Assembly: GCA_036852015.1 (NCBI GenBank)
Contig: JAANDG010000379.1
Coordinates: forward strand, 1-64,000
Direction: 5' to 3'
DNA length: 64,000 nucleotides
Source: Pelodera strongyloides
Lineage: Eukaryota; Nematoda; Chromadorea; Rhabditida; Rhabditidae
Made by a program: the position numbers and the translations under genes
The notes under the pieces: model-generated
What the model was told of the DNA's origin: nothing
The model's input: the letters and a program-made list of their open reading frames with translations, nothing else
Databases searched by the model: none
Shown: positions 1-13,112 of the stretch, one piece after another
Layout of the letters: every line of letters begins with the position of its first letter
How positions within the stretch are numbered: position 1 is the stretch's first letter

Positions 1-510
1 TGTATGGCAAGGATCTCATTGATGACAATAGCGTGATATGCACATGCAACGACCGGGAATTACTACTGAGAATTTCGAGTCATCTACGGTGTTTATTTTA
101 TTAGTTAAACATGAACAAAGACTATAGTGTTGAGACTATAAATAGAGAAATCCCATACTATTATAGCTTTAGAATTCATCAGCTTCCCCGAAAGACAGTT
201 TGGCACAAAAAAAAATGCCACTACAAGTTCCCAAGTTCCTGTTGTTAATTCACATGGACGATTTACACATTTTTCGAAACAGCAGTTATTCATTGTTCCA
301 TGCTATAGTTACTGTTCACAGCTGCTATCTTTTATTAATATATTAATAATTATTATAATTTATTACGTACAAATACAATTCATAGGGTAAAATATACGCA
401 ACGTATAGTTTTGCCGAGGAAAAAGAACACAGAGGATAACAGGAAGAATTGAACCATGACTATATGTGAAAATTATGTGCTTGGCAGGTACAAGATTTGA
501 GCTCTTGCTA

Positions 511-751
511 TCTTATTATATAAAAGAGTAACTGTAGCCTAATTTGCATACCGATGTGCGTTACGGAAATGCTAATTTTCGTGTTCGGGTATAAAAAGAG
601 TGCCGCAGCTCAATATCGAAATATGCATATGCAATTGTGTTCTATTATGTGAATTTCCTATGATGCGTTTGAAACTGTGTATATAAGTATCCCCATGCTA
701 AACCAATCATATTTCCATGTAGGTCGCCTCAGGCGGCCTGAGCCGACTGGT
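511..751 (+). repeat. Dispersed direct repeat, copy 1
   Basis: This stretch is closely similar to 5427-5661 in the same orientation. Both start at TCTTATTATATAAAAGAG, contain CTAATTTGCATACCGATGTG, and end at a short palindrome, GCCTCAGGCGGC, followed by a degenerate GTCTGGT or GACTGGT. No open reading frame is shared. It looks like a short non-coding mobile element. Confidence 0.75.
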
Positions 752-980
752 ATTACTATAAATAAGCGCAGTTTGTTTGGTAAGTTTGATGGCCAATTTT
801 GGTATATTCTAGAATCCTTGATGACTAGTGGGTGAGCTTTCTCATTGTGATTTTGCATACGAGTATACATATTAATCCGTTACATCTTACTGAATATAAT
901 TTAATGAAAAAAATGGTGAATTCTCAGATTCTTTGATCGAAGAAGTATTTACATAGACCATAAAGGCTCCCTCCATCATT

Positions 981-1110
981 CTCTCACTTCAGTCTCTCTC
1001 TATCTGGTCTCTCTCTGTGACTCTTCTATCTCTATGTCCATATCTCTCTGTCTCTCTCTATCTCCACTCTTCCTCTCTCTCTCTCTCACACTCTCTCCCT
1101 CTCGGGTTGT
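981..1110. repeat. CT-rich simple repeat
   Basis: Imperfect (TC)n/(CTCT)n tract. Similar tracts recur near 19110-19170 and 23320-23455 (as GA), 27720-27945 (as CT) and 28380-28430 (as GA). Confidence 0.85.
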
Positions 1111-4100
1111 TCCTCTCAACATTTCCCCTTATCGTATTATCAAAACCACAAACCGGTACTATTTGTCCTACTGTCTTGCAGAAAAACGAGCAAACTGTGT
1201 TGTTCATCAACAAAAACATGTCAGAATAAGCAAAGGTCTCAGATTCTTTGCCCGAGGAAGTACATTGCTTGCCAAATATTTTTCAGAGAAATATCCGTTC
1301 CCTTCCGAAACGAAGCCCATTTTCATTGTTTTTTCGATTTTACAAACTAAGTAAGGGTGGAACTTTAAAGTGGTATGGCATGTTGTTTGTGAAACGAATA
1401 CCGGATTATTGCATTTTGCATTGTATTGCATACAATTGTGTGCACTTCCGGCGTTGACGGCCACGGAAAGTTCCGTATAACACAGGAGAAGGCAGTTATC
1501 CAGTATACGTATTAAAACCACGAGTCGTACCTCTTTACCTGCGGTAGTTAGTAGTTAGAAAGAACTTAGAACGCTGATACTGATTCCAACTAATTCTCAT
1601 AATCGACATCAACTAGGTATTTTTTATGAAATTGGTAACAAACCGCCGATTTTGCTGAGTGAAGTCGACAACGTTGTTCTTTTGCAAGTGCATTTTTTTA
1701 AAATTGTTACACAACCGAAATCGTTCCACATTTTCTATTCGCCGTCAGTTTTGTGTCCAGAGAAAACATTTATAGATAATTATAATTCCAACGCTTTTCT
1801 CTACCAACAATTAAACTGCTTTATAAACAAACACTTTATGATCACTAACTATAACTGCTAACCACTTATAAATAACTACATCTATTTTAATCTTAAATTG
1901 TTTAACAAGGAAATCGTTTATCTTTACCTTTCATCACGTGTTTTATCATGAATGTTCACATTCAAGTTATGATGCCTGCTGTGTGTGGTCCTCTGCCCTC
2001 TGCTTCTCCTGTATCTCATAACCAACTTTAGACAATTGACCGTTTATAATTTATAATTATCCATTCTCGCGCTTTTTCCTGAACTTTGATACGGTGCCGA
2101 TTGATTAATTACTTTTCTCATTCGCGAGGACAGATGTTTTACCTAAAATAGACTCTGGGTTTGAGTTCTTCTCGTAATAAAATTGCCAACCGGAAGATGG
2201 GGGCGGGCATTACTGAATGTGGAACAAGCTCTACAGATAGTCATTTTGTTATCATTCTCTCATAAGATTACAAGCGCGAAGCGCTCAAGCGGTCATCAAT
2301 CAGTATGTGACTGGAGAGCACTGCGCGCTAGAGAGTGCCTTGCGATGTGCTCCGCCTTTTCGCATTTTCACTTGAAATTGGTTATCTTTGATATGTCGGC
2401 CGAAGTTCAGTCTTGAACCTGAAGTGCCTGAAGAAACATGCTCGAACTACCGTCCAGGTTTCCAAGTATTTAATTATACTTCAGGGGGCCAGTTTCCAGT
2501 TTTAATTATTTAATCGTTTAATTATCCATTTGTCATATCTACCCAACTGATTTGTATACTGTATGTAATAGAACAAAATTCGTGGTTAAGGAAGTAGGAC
2601 TGTAGGACGACCTATGTGAACATAATTCTCAATGCAGGTCTATTTAAATAAAAAATAATACTCTTTCTATGCATCCATCTTCTGTTGCCTTTATAGACAT
2701 TCAGAAACCTGAAAACATATATATTAAAGTTTCTCTTTATGTTACAATTAGAAGAAGTTTCCATTGTCCCCTATTCTCAACTTTTTCGTGAAGGTAGTGT
2801 GAAATGTTTGCGCTATTTATAACTCGATTGAGGGTGTTACCAAATATAGTAGTATATTTTACGATGTTTACATTGTTTCTTCATGTAGAATCGATAGAAA
2901 TAACCAAAAAGGCACCATTTCTCGTGCAACATATTTTTCAACAAGACGAATAATACATAACATGGGGGGATGAAATGTAGGCTAGGCTCATCAAAACACA
3001 AGTGGAAGAAACATCTAAAGATGGTGTGAGATAATGTGTACAATTGGTCAACAGTATTGATCTTCATAAACAAGCTACAGTACTTTCCACTTGGCTCCCT
3101 GTTTATGGGAACTTTCTGCAGCCTGATCTCCTGAGTACTGTAACTAAAAATCTATGAAAACCCCTGTTTAGTTCCATAAGGGAAAAGATGCTTTTTAACA
3201 ATTGTGTTAACTATATATAATGTCCTTGCTTTACAGAATATTAGGAGAATTAATAAAAAAAACATTAATTTCTTTTACTGTATTTACTTGCAAAATCATT
3301 AATATACTGTTTTTCATCTCCGCGAATAATTTTTTTAGTTCTTATCTCAATGGATCAAAATGTTTTGACGCGATATGTACAGGGTATAATGTCCAAGAAA
3401 ACATAGTCCTTTGAACGATCAGACCATATGTGGCGCGTGCTTCACTATCGTTCCATTTTCTTTCTACCTGGAGTTGTTATAAAAACATAACTGTCAAGCT
3501 TTGTTTTATTTGAGGGAAGAAAATCGATTACATGTATATACTACTATTATATTGTCAACACTTTAATTCTTACAATTATACTATGGTGTTTGTTTTTATA
3601 GATGTACCCATCAATAAGAATAAGCATGCTCTTTGGTGAACACCCAACAATCTATAAGCTCAAAACTCAAAACTACCAAAAGAAAAATGAAACACGCAAC
3701 TATAAGTCTTATCGTAGATTTTTCTTTAATCTTTTGGTACGTGATAAGCCTACAAACAGCATCAATTTCAATGTTTTGAGGTTAGAGGACTCTCCTTGGG
3801 CGTAAATAGTTTTGCTATTCAAGAAAAACGAGTGCTCTTGTGATCTCCCTGCTCAATCAGGCCCTCGGCATAAATCATAAAATTTGAACATTTTATAAAT
3901 CTACGTGAGCAAGAAGCGAAATCCGTTTCTGAAGTTGGCAATTTTTATCTCTCCAGCTGATAACAATCCGGATAAATCTAGTGCTTTGCTCCACATGATT
4001 GACAGAACCAAATTTGACCGGAATATAGAGCCGAAAATAATCTACCGTATTTTCACTGAATGATTCGTGTTCCCTTTGAATATTTTTTTCAAATGAAGCG

Positions 4101-4785
4101 TGATCGGTAACGAGTATGATATATTTTTATGTGAATTGTATTTGTACGTAATAATATATTATGAGGATGCTGCTCCTTGGCACATAGTTGTACTTGTACA
4201 CACGATATGAACTTTTTGTACAGTTCCTATCATTGTTTTCATTTAAAAAATCTAGTTTATGAGCTGAGATACTATCGTATGCTTGAATAGAGAGTTACGT
4301 TTGTTGGATCCTTCCAATATTTTTGCAAATGATCAGAGTCCAAAACTAGCAAATTTGCATAAGATAAAGACTTGAACCTTGAAACATTGACCAATAGGCG
4401 ATATGCGATATATCCACTACAATGCATCACAGTAAGTCTAATAATTTCGATGTGTTCTTCCTTATACAATTCTGACAATTTGAACCGAACAACTGAGTGC
4501 GCAAAAAAACATACCTTTCACGCAAAATTTCGGTATCAAATGTTCAGGAAATGGGTCTGCAAACAATTATTACAATTTTGTTGTAACCTATCATGATTAT
4601 TACTACATCGTTGAAAAACAACTATTACAACACCTGCATGTTGAAATGTGTACGATATTGGCCTAGTTGTGTTTCAGATGTTTTGCACGTGCATGACACA
4701 GGAAATACTCGAAGATACCATTTTCAAAAGTAGATGACATTGTACAAGTAGAAAGCAAATTTTTTTCTAAACAAACAATAGGTGC

Positions 4786-5213
4786 TTAAAGGGTTGCAGT
4801 CACTACAAATTCGTCGTCTTTATTCGCTTTTCATTATATACACTAAGTTATGGAGAAAATTAAGGTAACGGCACCAAATTACAGCAAAACGAACTCAGGG
4901 AGAGAAATCACTGATTGTGAGTATGAGTTTTACTGATCTACCGTACTATGGAATTGCCCGTATAGCGGTTGATAATAAATCCCGGCAGTGATAAACTCTC
5001 CTCTGGGTGTAACACTGCAGGCTACTTACTCTCCGCGGGTTCCTCGCAATTGCATATATGCCTCGGCGCCGGTAATTTGGCAAAACCCATTCTTATTGAT
5101 TTCTCTCCCTGAGTTCGCTTTTTTCTATATTTTCAATGGCAGCATATTGTTCTATAAATCTTCCTATGTTTAAAGAAAAGCGAATAAAAAGGATGAATTT
5201 ATAGTGACTGCTT
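4786..5213. mobile_element. Fold-back MITE, TTAAAGGG type
   Basis: The left arm starts TTAAAGGGTTGCAGTCACTA. An inverted copy ends near 5213 (read on the minus strand: GCAGTCACTATAAATTC). Internal blocks are also inverted: CGAACTCAGGGAGAGAAAT near 4890 matches ATTTCTCTCCCTGAGTTCG near 5099. The right TTAA end is not clear, so the boundary is approximate. No coding capacity is seen. Confidence 0.65.
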
Positions 5214-5426
5214 CCATTCATTGTGATACGGTAGATTTCCAGTCCCCAGCGGATTTTTTGATATATGCTTCGTTCGGTTTTTTTAGAGATACATGCTTCA
5301 TTCATTTCATTATAATAGCACATATACTCCGTAGATGAGACATCGTGGTCTGCAACCCCTAGTATATCATGTCTGCTCTATAGACGGCAGATTGATAGAG
5401 ATCAGAAGTGGCTGCGCGTATTATCT

Positions 5427-5661
5427 TCTTATTATATAAAAGAGTAACTGTAGCCTAATTTGCATACCGATGTGCGTTACGAAATGCAAATTTCCTTTTC
5501 GGGTATAAAAAGAATTTCGCAGCTCAATATCTATGCATATGCAATTGTTTCCTATTAAGTGAATTTCTTATGATACGTTTGAAACTTTGTATATAAGTAT
5601 GTCCATGCTAAACCAATAATATTTCCATGTAAGTCGCCTCAGGCGGCGATAGTCGTCTGGT
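5427..5661 (+). repeat. Dispersed direct repeat, copy 2
   Basis: Second copy of the element at 511-751, with scattered substitutions and small indels. It ends in the same GCCTCAGGCGGC palindrome. The copies lie about 4.9 kb apart with unrelated DNA between them, so this is a dispersed rather than a tandem repeat. Confidence 0.75.
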
Positions 5662-5892
5662 GTTAGATACTGTAGGTGGTGGTAACGCCTTTGAAGTTGA
5701 ACCAAATCAAGCAGCGAAGTTGCATAATTGGCTTAATTGACGTCAAAGACAAAGACCCCTTCCTATATAGATTCTGGTCTTGCCGCGCCTCCTAAATCCA
5801 AATCTGAATATTTTACGCTCAGAGGTGGTTCAATACCTGTTTTGAAAGCTTATGACTTGTTCCGCAGAGGTCCTGAGTAGTAGACGACGAGT

Positions 5893-5997
5893 TCCAGATG
5901 ACAAATTGTTTGACGTCTTCGGGCCAGGGCCATGAGGAATCACCCCCGATTCCATCGCCGCCCTAGCCCGAAGACGTCGGGAAATTTGTCATCTGGA
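5893..5997. repeat. Short fold-back palindrome
   Basis: The arms TCCAGATGACAAATT and AATTTGTCATCTGGA flank a second inverted pair, GACGTCTTCGGGC and GCCCGAAGACGTC, with a loop of about 30 nt. It is GC-richer than its surroundings and could form a strong hairpin if transcribed. Confidence 0.75.
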
Positions 5998-6009
5998 TCT
6001 GGATCACAA

Positions 6010-6120
6010 CATTATTATTCTAACACATACACTAAAGCATGTATAATTATTATAACACATACACTAATGCGCATGGGTTATATTATACACATACACTACT
6101 AAAGCATATGGGTTACATTA
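6010..6120. repeat. Degenerate tandem repeat
   Basis: At least three imperfect copies of a unit of about 35-40 bp containing ACACATACACTA followed by GCATATGGGTTA. It lies about 220 bp upstream of the P450 start codon. Confidence 0.5.
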
Positions 6121-6330
6121 TATGTACGTATTATTGTTATAAGACTTATACTAAATCATATAGAATCCAGTGTCCCGTTATGTTACATACATCTTGTTCC
6201 TTTTCAAGCTTTTTTTATGTGGCATATTAGTTGCTCTCTAAAAAAGCTCTTTGTATATCTGCTGATTATATTTGACGCTGTTTTCTCCTGTTTGAATATA
6301 TTTGTAATTCGTACACTACGATACCTCACT

Positions 6331-6337
6331 TCAGAAA
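6331..6337 (+). promoter_or_regulatory. Probable trans-splice acceptor of P450
   Basis: CACTTCAG ends at 6334, only three bases (AAA) before the ATG at 6338. No upstream coding exon is needed because the first exon already encodes the membrane anchor. An acceptor this close to the start codon suggests spliced-leader addition. The leader itself is not encoded here, so this is an inference. Confidence 0.5.
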
Positions 6338-9300
6338 ATGTTCATATTCGTCTTGGTCATATTGTTGTCTATATTGTGGACGGTGCTGACGAGGTCCGTT
6401 GTCACAAAACAGGGAGCGCTGAGGATGCCACCGTGTACGTAAGTGGTCCAGTCATTTATTATTTTTCACTACTGTCTATTGTAGGATTACGATTACATGA
6501 AGTTACCATGACATCCATATTGCTGAATGTGCAATTACTTCTTGACCCCCGTTTACGTGATAATAATATTGTTTAATTGAGCTTTATGCGAATGTAACAA
6601 GTAACGTTTCGAACAGTTCTGAATATTTCTAAACAAACAAGGTACAACTCATTGAATCAGTGCCTAAACTTTGTTCTTCAGCTCCACCAGGTCGCTTGCC
6701 TATTCTTGGTCATCTCTGGCAGTTCCACCCCACAAAACCGTTCGAGACAATCGATCGATGGTCGAAGAAATTTGGTGACGTCATGACCGTATTCTTCGGC
6801 ACAACGCCAGTTATCGTTATTTCAAGGTGGGCGATTCTATACTATATTTTATTTATACTCATTAACATGCAAGGGTATTGTTCCTCTGTTCAGTATTTGA
6901 ATCAGGTAAAGCGTAGTGTTGTTTTCTAGAAACCTCAGGGTAGTAAGTATTGGGTTAATGCCCTGCTGTTTTGGAGTGTGCAACTTGATTTAAGGTTCGT
7001 TCGAATGCAATATAGTGCTCGAAGTTCATAGTTTACGACTTCAACGCAGAGTTCGTGAAGAGTTTGTGAGTAGAAATTGGTGGAAGCCTTGAGTCTATGA
7101 TGTTTTCATCAAAATGTTAAAATGGTGTATGTAAAAGACAAATTTGGAAGTCACTAACATCATCCGAATTTGAAAATGCATGTCATTACTATCGTTCTAA
7201 TTTAACCTAACTACTGAACGTTTTTTAAAATATACTCAGCGGTTATAAACCGGTCCAGTAACATTATATGACAGCCCGTCCAAAAAGTTCTCTAGACGGA
7301 AACGCTGTACTGGTTTATTGGATGTATACAAAAAATAAACTATATTTTGCTTCCTATCACACACTGATTGAAGATTTTGTGCTGTTTACCGCAACGTCAA
7401 AATTGAAGATCTAATTAACGAAACGATAGAAATTGAACGGGAATGGGGTAAAGCGCGAAAGATATAATGAGTTTTGACAGTCTGCAGCGCGCCGTAATGA
7501 CGTGTGCGCCGCTTTTTCAATTTATACCGGTATAGTGGCGTGTATGACGTTTTCCCGAACAAATTTGCCCGCTGACCGACTAAAAAGTTCAGCGACTGAC
7601 GGAAAATTTGTCAAGTCGATTAAGCATAATCGGTGGATCTGAGACGAAAACAACTGCGAAATGCTAGAGATAAGAATTTGGAAGTGCGTATTCCGTTTGT
7701 TCCTTATCGGCTCGAAAAATATAGCTTCGTAACTTGTTAGTAGTTTAAATTCCCAGTTACAGGGAAATTAAAAATAGTGTTCAAACAAATAGAATGGATC
7801 AAGTTTATTGAACATTTATTCATATGGTTGGTGATTACTTGTAATCTTAAATTGTCGAATGTCTGTTATATAGTCGTCACAAATTATAAAAAGAAACTTC
7901 CCGGGATGACACGCACAAAGCCCATACTAAATAATTAGTACAAGGGAGTTCTCAACAATCATCACTTCTCAATTACTGTCAATGAAAACTTCCACTTACT
8001 TAAGCTTCATTTCATTCACTACCTAATTGGCGTGGGGCATGCCATAGTTAGGTATGTATATTTCCCAGATATTCGTATGAAAAATTTATCAAATAATCCA
8101 TTTCCGCCTGTCGATAGACTTTTTGTGAAAGAAAACATTGATCAAAGCGACGTATTTGTTTGATTGATGAAGTAGTTAATTGGGAACCGGGAGCTGAAAG
8201 AATTGATTAAAAACGGGAAAGGTAATTAATCATTTCGGTCAGTAAAAGACAGCATCACCATGGAATTTTTTCGACATTTTTTTTTTGACCATGGAAATTT
8301 TTCGAAATTGTTCGAAGCTCATTTTCGACACAATTTTCGTACAAAATGCTCAATTGTCATGTCATAAACAAACATTGAAATTCTATATTTCCACTCCCAC
8401 CCTTGAATAAAGGTGCACGCACTTGAAGCGTAAGAAAAATTGGCTCAATTGTCTTTCATAATATTTCGTAAAAAATTTTATCCGTGTTTCAAACAACAAC
8501 CAAAGAAAAATTCAATATGCACTAGTGACATATAAATGCATGCATTTATTTGCTCTTTTTGAATTTTACAGGGAAATAGTGGGTGGCCTCACCCAGGGTG
8601 AAACCGGTGAGAGTTCGACATATTCTGAACAATTACGTCATAGTTTAGACATCGTCTCCTACGGGAGGCATTCCTCAGAGACGGGGAGAACTTCTCCGGA
8701 CGTCCTTCTCTATTCGTGCACGAGTCCTGTTGGGGCAAAGGACATGTGATTTCGGATGGGCCACGAAACGCAGTCCTGAGGAAACATCTACTGGGCATCT
8801 TGAGAAATAGTGGGTTTTATTTCAGTTTTTTTGATTATTTCGGCCAGCATCGATAATTATTAAGGACCAAGAGAAACTCAGTGCAATAAAGTAAGGATAC
8901 ACCAAAACACTAACAAGAGACCTAGTGTGTACGTTTTGAGATCACCGTCCATGACGCAGTAGATCTTTTCAAGTCTAATGCGATTTGAAAGGAGATTCCT
9001 GCACTTTTTCATTGATTAGAATCATCGAGAGTTATAAATCCTCGCTAGCGTTTCGCGCTCATAATTTACGAGCTGTTTGCGCTGATTTGCTGTATCTGTG
9101 CTAATAATAGCATTTTCACTTGATTTTACGTGGCGAGACCATTGCTCGCAAGTGTGATTTATCATTTAGATGCTCGAAATAAATACAATTTTTTGTCAAA
9201 TGTATGTTGAAAGGATACGGAAGTGATGAAGTTTGAAAATAAACTTAAAGATGGCTGGCTATGTTTTTGCTTATAATACACATAATCTATTATAATCCAT

Positions 9301-11500
9301 GAGTAAAGGGAAATCTTGTAGAATCTCGAGGACTGGGCACAATTCAAGAATTAGTTACCGGTGAGATCAAGAAGATGTTCACGTACGTGGAGGAACAAAT
9401 GACGAACAACTCTACAGACATTGTACTGGAGGACACCATTTTCTATGTGGTGGGAAACGTGCTCACTCAAATCGTAATGGGCAAAAGTCATCCACATGGT
9501 TCGAAGGAATTCAGGTGAGTTCATCTTGTCGAAGTTTACGCACAGACATACACACTGCACATGCATAGAAAGAACCATACACACAGACACACATATACGC
9601 ACAAACAGAAACACATGCCGACAGACATTTATACGAGACGCATCTTCACAGTTGAACGTTAAGTTCTGAATTTCTTGTATTTCAGTGACTCCGCTCGTTG
9701 GCTCGGTGACACAATGGAATTGATGGAGAAAACCGCCCCGTTGACATTTCTACCATGGCTTCGATTCCTACCCGGCGGTCTCGGTTATCACAAAATGAAG
9801 AAGCAGGCCGCGTCCGTGCAAAAGATGATGCTTGATGATGTGCGACTCAGAAGATCCACGAAAGGTTTGTGTTGCCTTTGTTATGCCCCTTTTCGTTCTT
9901 TATCTTGACTATTTCAGACTTGCACTAACCAATACAAGTTGAAAACAAATATGAACTTTCTTGTACTTTTACTGGATAGTATATTTGCAGAATACGAGGA
10001 CCTGTCAAAAACCGACTTCGCCTCACAATTCATCCGTTTGATGGATACTTTTGCGGGGAAAGATGAACATGCAGATATTTACTCGGAGGAAATGTTGGCT
10101 AAAATAATGACCGAGATGTTTTTCGCCGGCATACAGGTAATGTTTGGAAAATTTTTGTGATAGACCGTTTTTCTGATGGGATGTGTCATGCAATGTGGGT
10201 TTTATTATCAATATTATGTGAACAAGTAGTTTCCATCCAGAAAAATCCATGTTAATTTTTCATTGGACCCGAGCCTTTAGCTTGTAATACTGAAAACGAA
10301 AATTCAGACCGAGTGCAACACTTTCGGCTGGGCTTTCTTATATTTTCTATTCTATCCAGAAGAGCAGAAGGCTTGTCGAAAGGAAATTTTACAAACGGTA
10401 AGTTAAAAGTTAAAACTAACTTTACCCTCATAAAATCTGTCTGGTATACTCACCCGTTACTTTCTACCCCACGGGGTTTCTTCTTTCTTTCGTTCCTTTC
10501 TTTTACGATAATTTGCGAATTGCCTAGTTTAGCTCAATCCTGAGGAAGATATAGTATGGGCAGATCGTGAACGTCTTCCATATCTGGAAGCGACGATTGC
10601 GGAAGTCCAACGGTTGGCCTTTCTGCCCTTTGCCTTTCAAATTTAACATTAGTTTTCAATCCCATGCTAGCGAATTACAGTGAATAAAAAGCATATTTAT
10701 TGCAGTTTGGCAAACATTGCACCGTTTTCAATGCCACATCGAAACCAACACGAAACAATTTTGGATGGATTTCGAATTCCCGCCAATTCCATGATTTTCA
10801 TGAATCTGTATTCCACCCTTGCTGACCCGGACGTCTTTCCAGGTTTGTTGCACGCGATGTGTCCGTGTCTCTTGCATATTCTTTTGCATAGTTTGTAGCA
10901 GTATTTGGCGCCTTCCTTTAAAGAAGACCACTCTAATATATGGTACCGCTTTTGCGTTGCTGAGCTATAGCATAAATATTCTTCAGATCCACTGACGTTC
11001 AAGCCGTCACGGTTTATTGAGAACGGTCGTGTGAACCGACAAGTGATGGCCCTTTCGATGCCCTATGGCATTGGACCTCGAATGTGCATGGGCGAAAGCA
11101 TTGCACGGTGAGTGGGTAGAACTTTCATTGAAGTACTATAATACGATTTATTACGAACACAAAAATGTATAACTCAAAGTGGCAAACTTCCTTTCAAAAA
11201 ATGTAAGAATCACTATGTCTCAGTGCTTGTTATGTGCGTTCACGTACGAGTGTAGACTGGTAGTTCAAACTGGTTGTCGCCTGGTGGTGCGGATGTCAGC
11301 AACCATCATAGCTTTTTTTATCCGACAACATTGCAAATTAAAAGCTATGTTACTTCAGATGTGAGCTATTTTCCGTTATTGGAAGTCTGCTGAGAAGGTA
11401 CGAGTTTACTGGAGTTCCCGGCGAAAAGTACTCCCTTGAGCAGAAGATGGAGTTAACCATTCACCCCGATAAGTACAAAATTCGCTTGACGAAGATATGA
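6338..11500 (+). CDS. Cytochrome P450, CYP2-clan-like, complete
   Basis: Haem-thiolate monooxygenase, expected to be anchored in the endoplasmic reticulum and to oxidise lipophilic substrates with electrons from P450 reductase. Exons: 6338-6434, 6682-6826, 8649-8809, 9322-9514, 9686-9864, 9991-10136, 10308-10397, 10533-10612, 10706-10842, 10987-11107, 11359-11500. The product is 496 aa, the usual P450 length. Visible in order: signal anchor (about residues 2-17), PPG hinge (34-36), I-helix AGIQTE (the usual acidic-TT motif is changed), K-helix EVQR (361-364), KPSRF, and the haem loop PYGIGPRMCMGE with Cys443 as the thiolate ligand. Tyr436 replaces the usual Phe. The first junction uses GTACGT because the nearby stronger GTAAGT gives the wrong phase. 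PPGRLPILG and the I-helix resemble the CYP2 clan, but the family cannot be assigned by eye. Confidence 0.93.
6827..8648 (+). other. P450 intron 2
   Basis: The longest P450 intron, about 1.8 kb. AT-rich with no coding exon seen. It contains two similar stretches near 8260-8300 (CATGGAATTTTTTCGA and CATGGAAATTTTTCGA). Confidence 0.6.
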
Positions 11501-13112
11501 TGATCGCTCTGAGGCAATGGCAACATTGCGTTGCGTCATTATTGCTCACCATATATTTTCAACGCTCCGCCGCCCAGCCCCAGCCTGAAGAGTGAAAATT
11601 CCGTACGTTGCAATTTGTAATAACTGAGTGCAACAAACCAGCTAAGGCTGCGGCACACGGTATTTAGCCCACAAGTTTCTAATATTTAATCATAATTAAG
11701 CCCTTGGTCTTCAAGGCGTGCTTCTTTCTCGCGTAAATTAGGTTAGAATCCCATTTTGATTGTAGGCCCAAACATTTGCCGATTTTGATCTCACTTCTCA
11801 TTTATATTTGTTAATTGTTATTTTTATGTTATGTGCACAAATCTGCTAATAGGGACTGATTGTATATTTATTTGCCATTGCATTCTTGAGTACAAAGTAA
11901 TGTTATACTTGTACAAATGTTTGATTTGAGGTAGAGCTTTATACCTATTATAATATAGAACTATCAGTTTTTATCGCTAGGCCGTGCTTTCCTTGTACGA
12001 ATTATCGATTTTTAAAAAGCCTCTTTTTTTGCTGCTTGGAAGATAATTTGGATTTTTTTATGTAAGTATGCAGTCATTGGAAATGTTTATTTGTTATAAA
12101 CCATTAATGAAGAGCAACGAGAACACACATACACACAACAAGAAAGGTATATGTACAAAATGCGCAAACGATTGTTTGTTGAATATTATTATTATTATTA
12201 TTAATTATTAATATTATTAATTAGCTAGTTATGATTATAAATAGAGCCGAAACTTGGAAGCGAAGACTAGAACATATAATTTCAATAAAACTAAAACTAA
12301 GAATTCGACTAGGACAGTTTAATTTATGTAAAACTACTCACACGAATTTGAAAAAATTAAAACTAAAACTAACGAAACCAATCAAAAAACCCAAACTATG
12401 TTACCGCTATTGCGCTAACAAAGGACTTAAGTGCAAGAAAAAGGCCAAAATACTTATCGAACCGGATTTGTGCGTAAATATAAACATCATGATTAGTATG
12501 GAAAGTGAACATGCGGCGATCGATGAACCAGCAAGCATAAACTTAAGCAAAAAAAATCACATCATTTTACGGGAGCACTTGCTTTTCCATATGAGAAAAC
12601 ACTAAGCAGAGGAATAAAAAACACAAAATTCAATCATGGACGCCAACGGCAAGATCCGTTTACTACTACAAGAAAGTGCGGCAAAGGAGCGCAATTTGAA
12701 AAGAGTTTGGATACGGTATTTTACGCGCGCTACAGATTAGGGGAAAATAGGCGATACATAGACGAGTATTAGGGACGTCTGCAAGTGTAATTAGCGGTAC
12801 AAATTTGCTTAAATATTTCTTTAGGTTAAGTGCACAAAACCCGCTATCATTTCTGCTTGTCTTATTTAGGCTACACCAAGCGTTGTGCTACCGGTGGATC
12901 TTCGTCGTAATCTTAGAAGGTCCTCCTTTACACCAAGATTCTTGTTGTTTTCCTTGGCTTCCAAGTTTTCCTTTTCTTCTGTTCGATGCCACGCCGCAGT
13001 TCTAGAATTTATAAAATGAACATGCGTTATTTACATTTTGCACGATTATGCTACAGTTTGCAAGTATCAAGTATCCGAGCATTGCCAAGGCAGTTACACT
13101 TTATGTTGAATT
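11501..13112. other. Intergenic between convergent P450 and asparagine synthetase
   Basis: Holds the 3' ends of two convergent genes, an ATT-rich microsatellite near 12187-12225, and an A-rich open frame (12231-12605) that I do not accept as a gene. A 37-bp motif at 12390-12426 recurs at 37379-37414. On the minus strand near 12885-13010 there is a short open stretch preceded by TTCTAG that could be an alternative last exon of the synthetase, but it does not match the family C-terminus. Confidence 0.5.
12390..12426. repeat. Short hairpin motif, copy 1
   Basis: ACCCAAACTATGTTA, then a short variable stretch and GCGCTAACAAAGGA. Nearly the same string occurs at 37379-37414. GTTA...TAAC gives a small stem. 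Confidence 0.55.

Larger units (their letters stand above)
1..6337. other. Gene-free left flank
   Basis: I recognise no coding exon here. The stretch holds a CT-rich tract near 981-1110, a direct repeat pair (511-751 and 5427-5661), a long fold-back element (4786-5213), a short palindrome (5893-5997) and a loose tandem array near 6010-6120. The short open frames are AT-rich and lack paired splice signals. The part nearest 6338 presumably includes the P450 promoter, but I see no specific promoter motif. Confidence 0.6.

Noticed and set aside
6439..6444. Strong GTAAGT donor after P450 exon 1
   Set aside because: It puts exon 1 in phase 2, which does not match the next acceptor; GTACGT four bases earlier does.
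6217..6576. 119-codon frame before the P450
   Set aside because: The real coding start is the membrane anchor in another frame at 6338; this frame has no P450 features.
8589..8798. Overlapping frames on both strands in P450 exon 3
   Set aside because: The correct frame is shown by FSGRP and the GKGHVISDG motif; the others are shadows.
12231..12605. 124-codon open frame
   Set aside because: A-rich, Lys/Leu/Ile-biased, without splice context or recognisable domain; probably low-complexity DNA.
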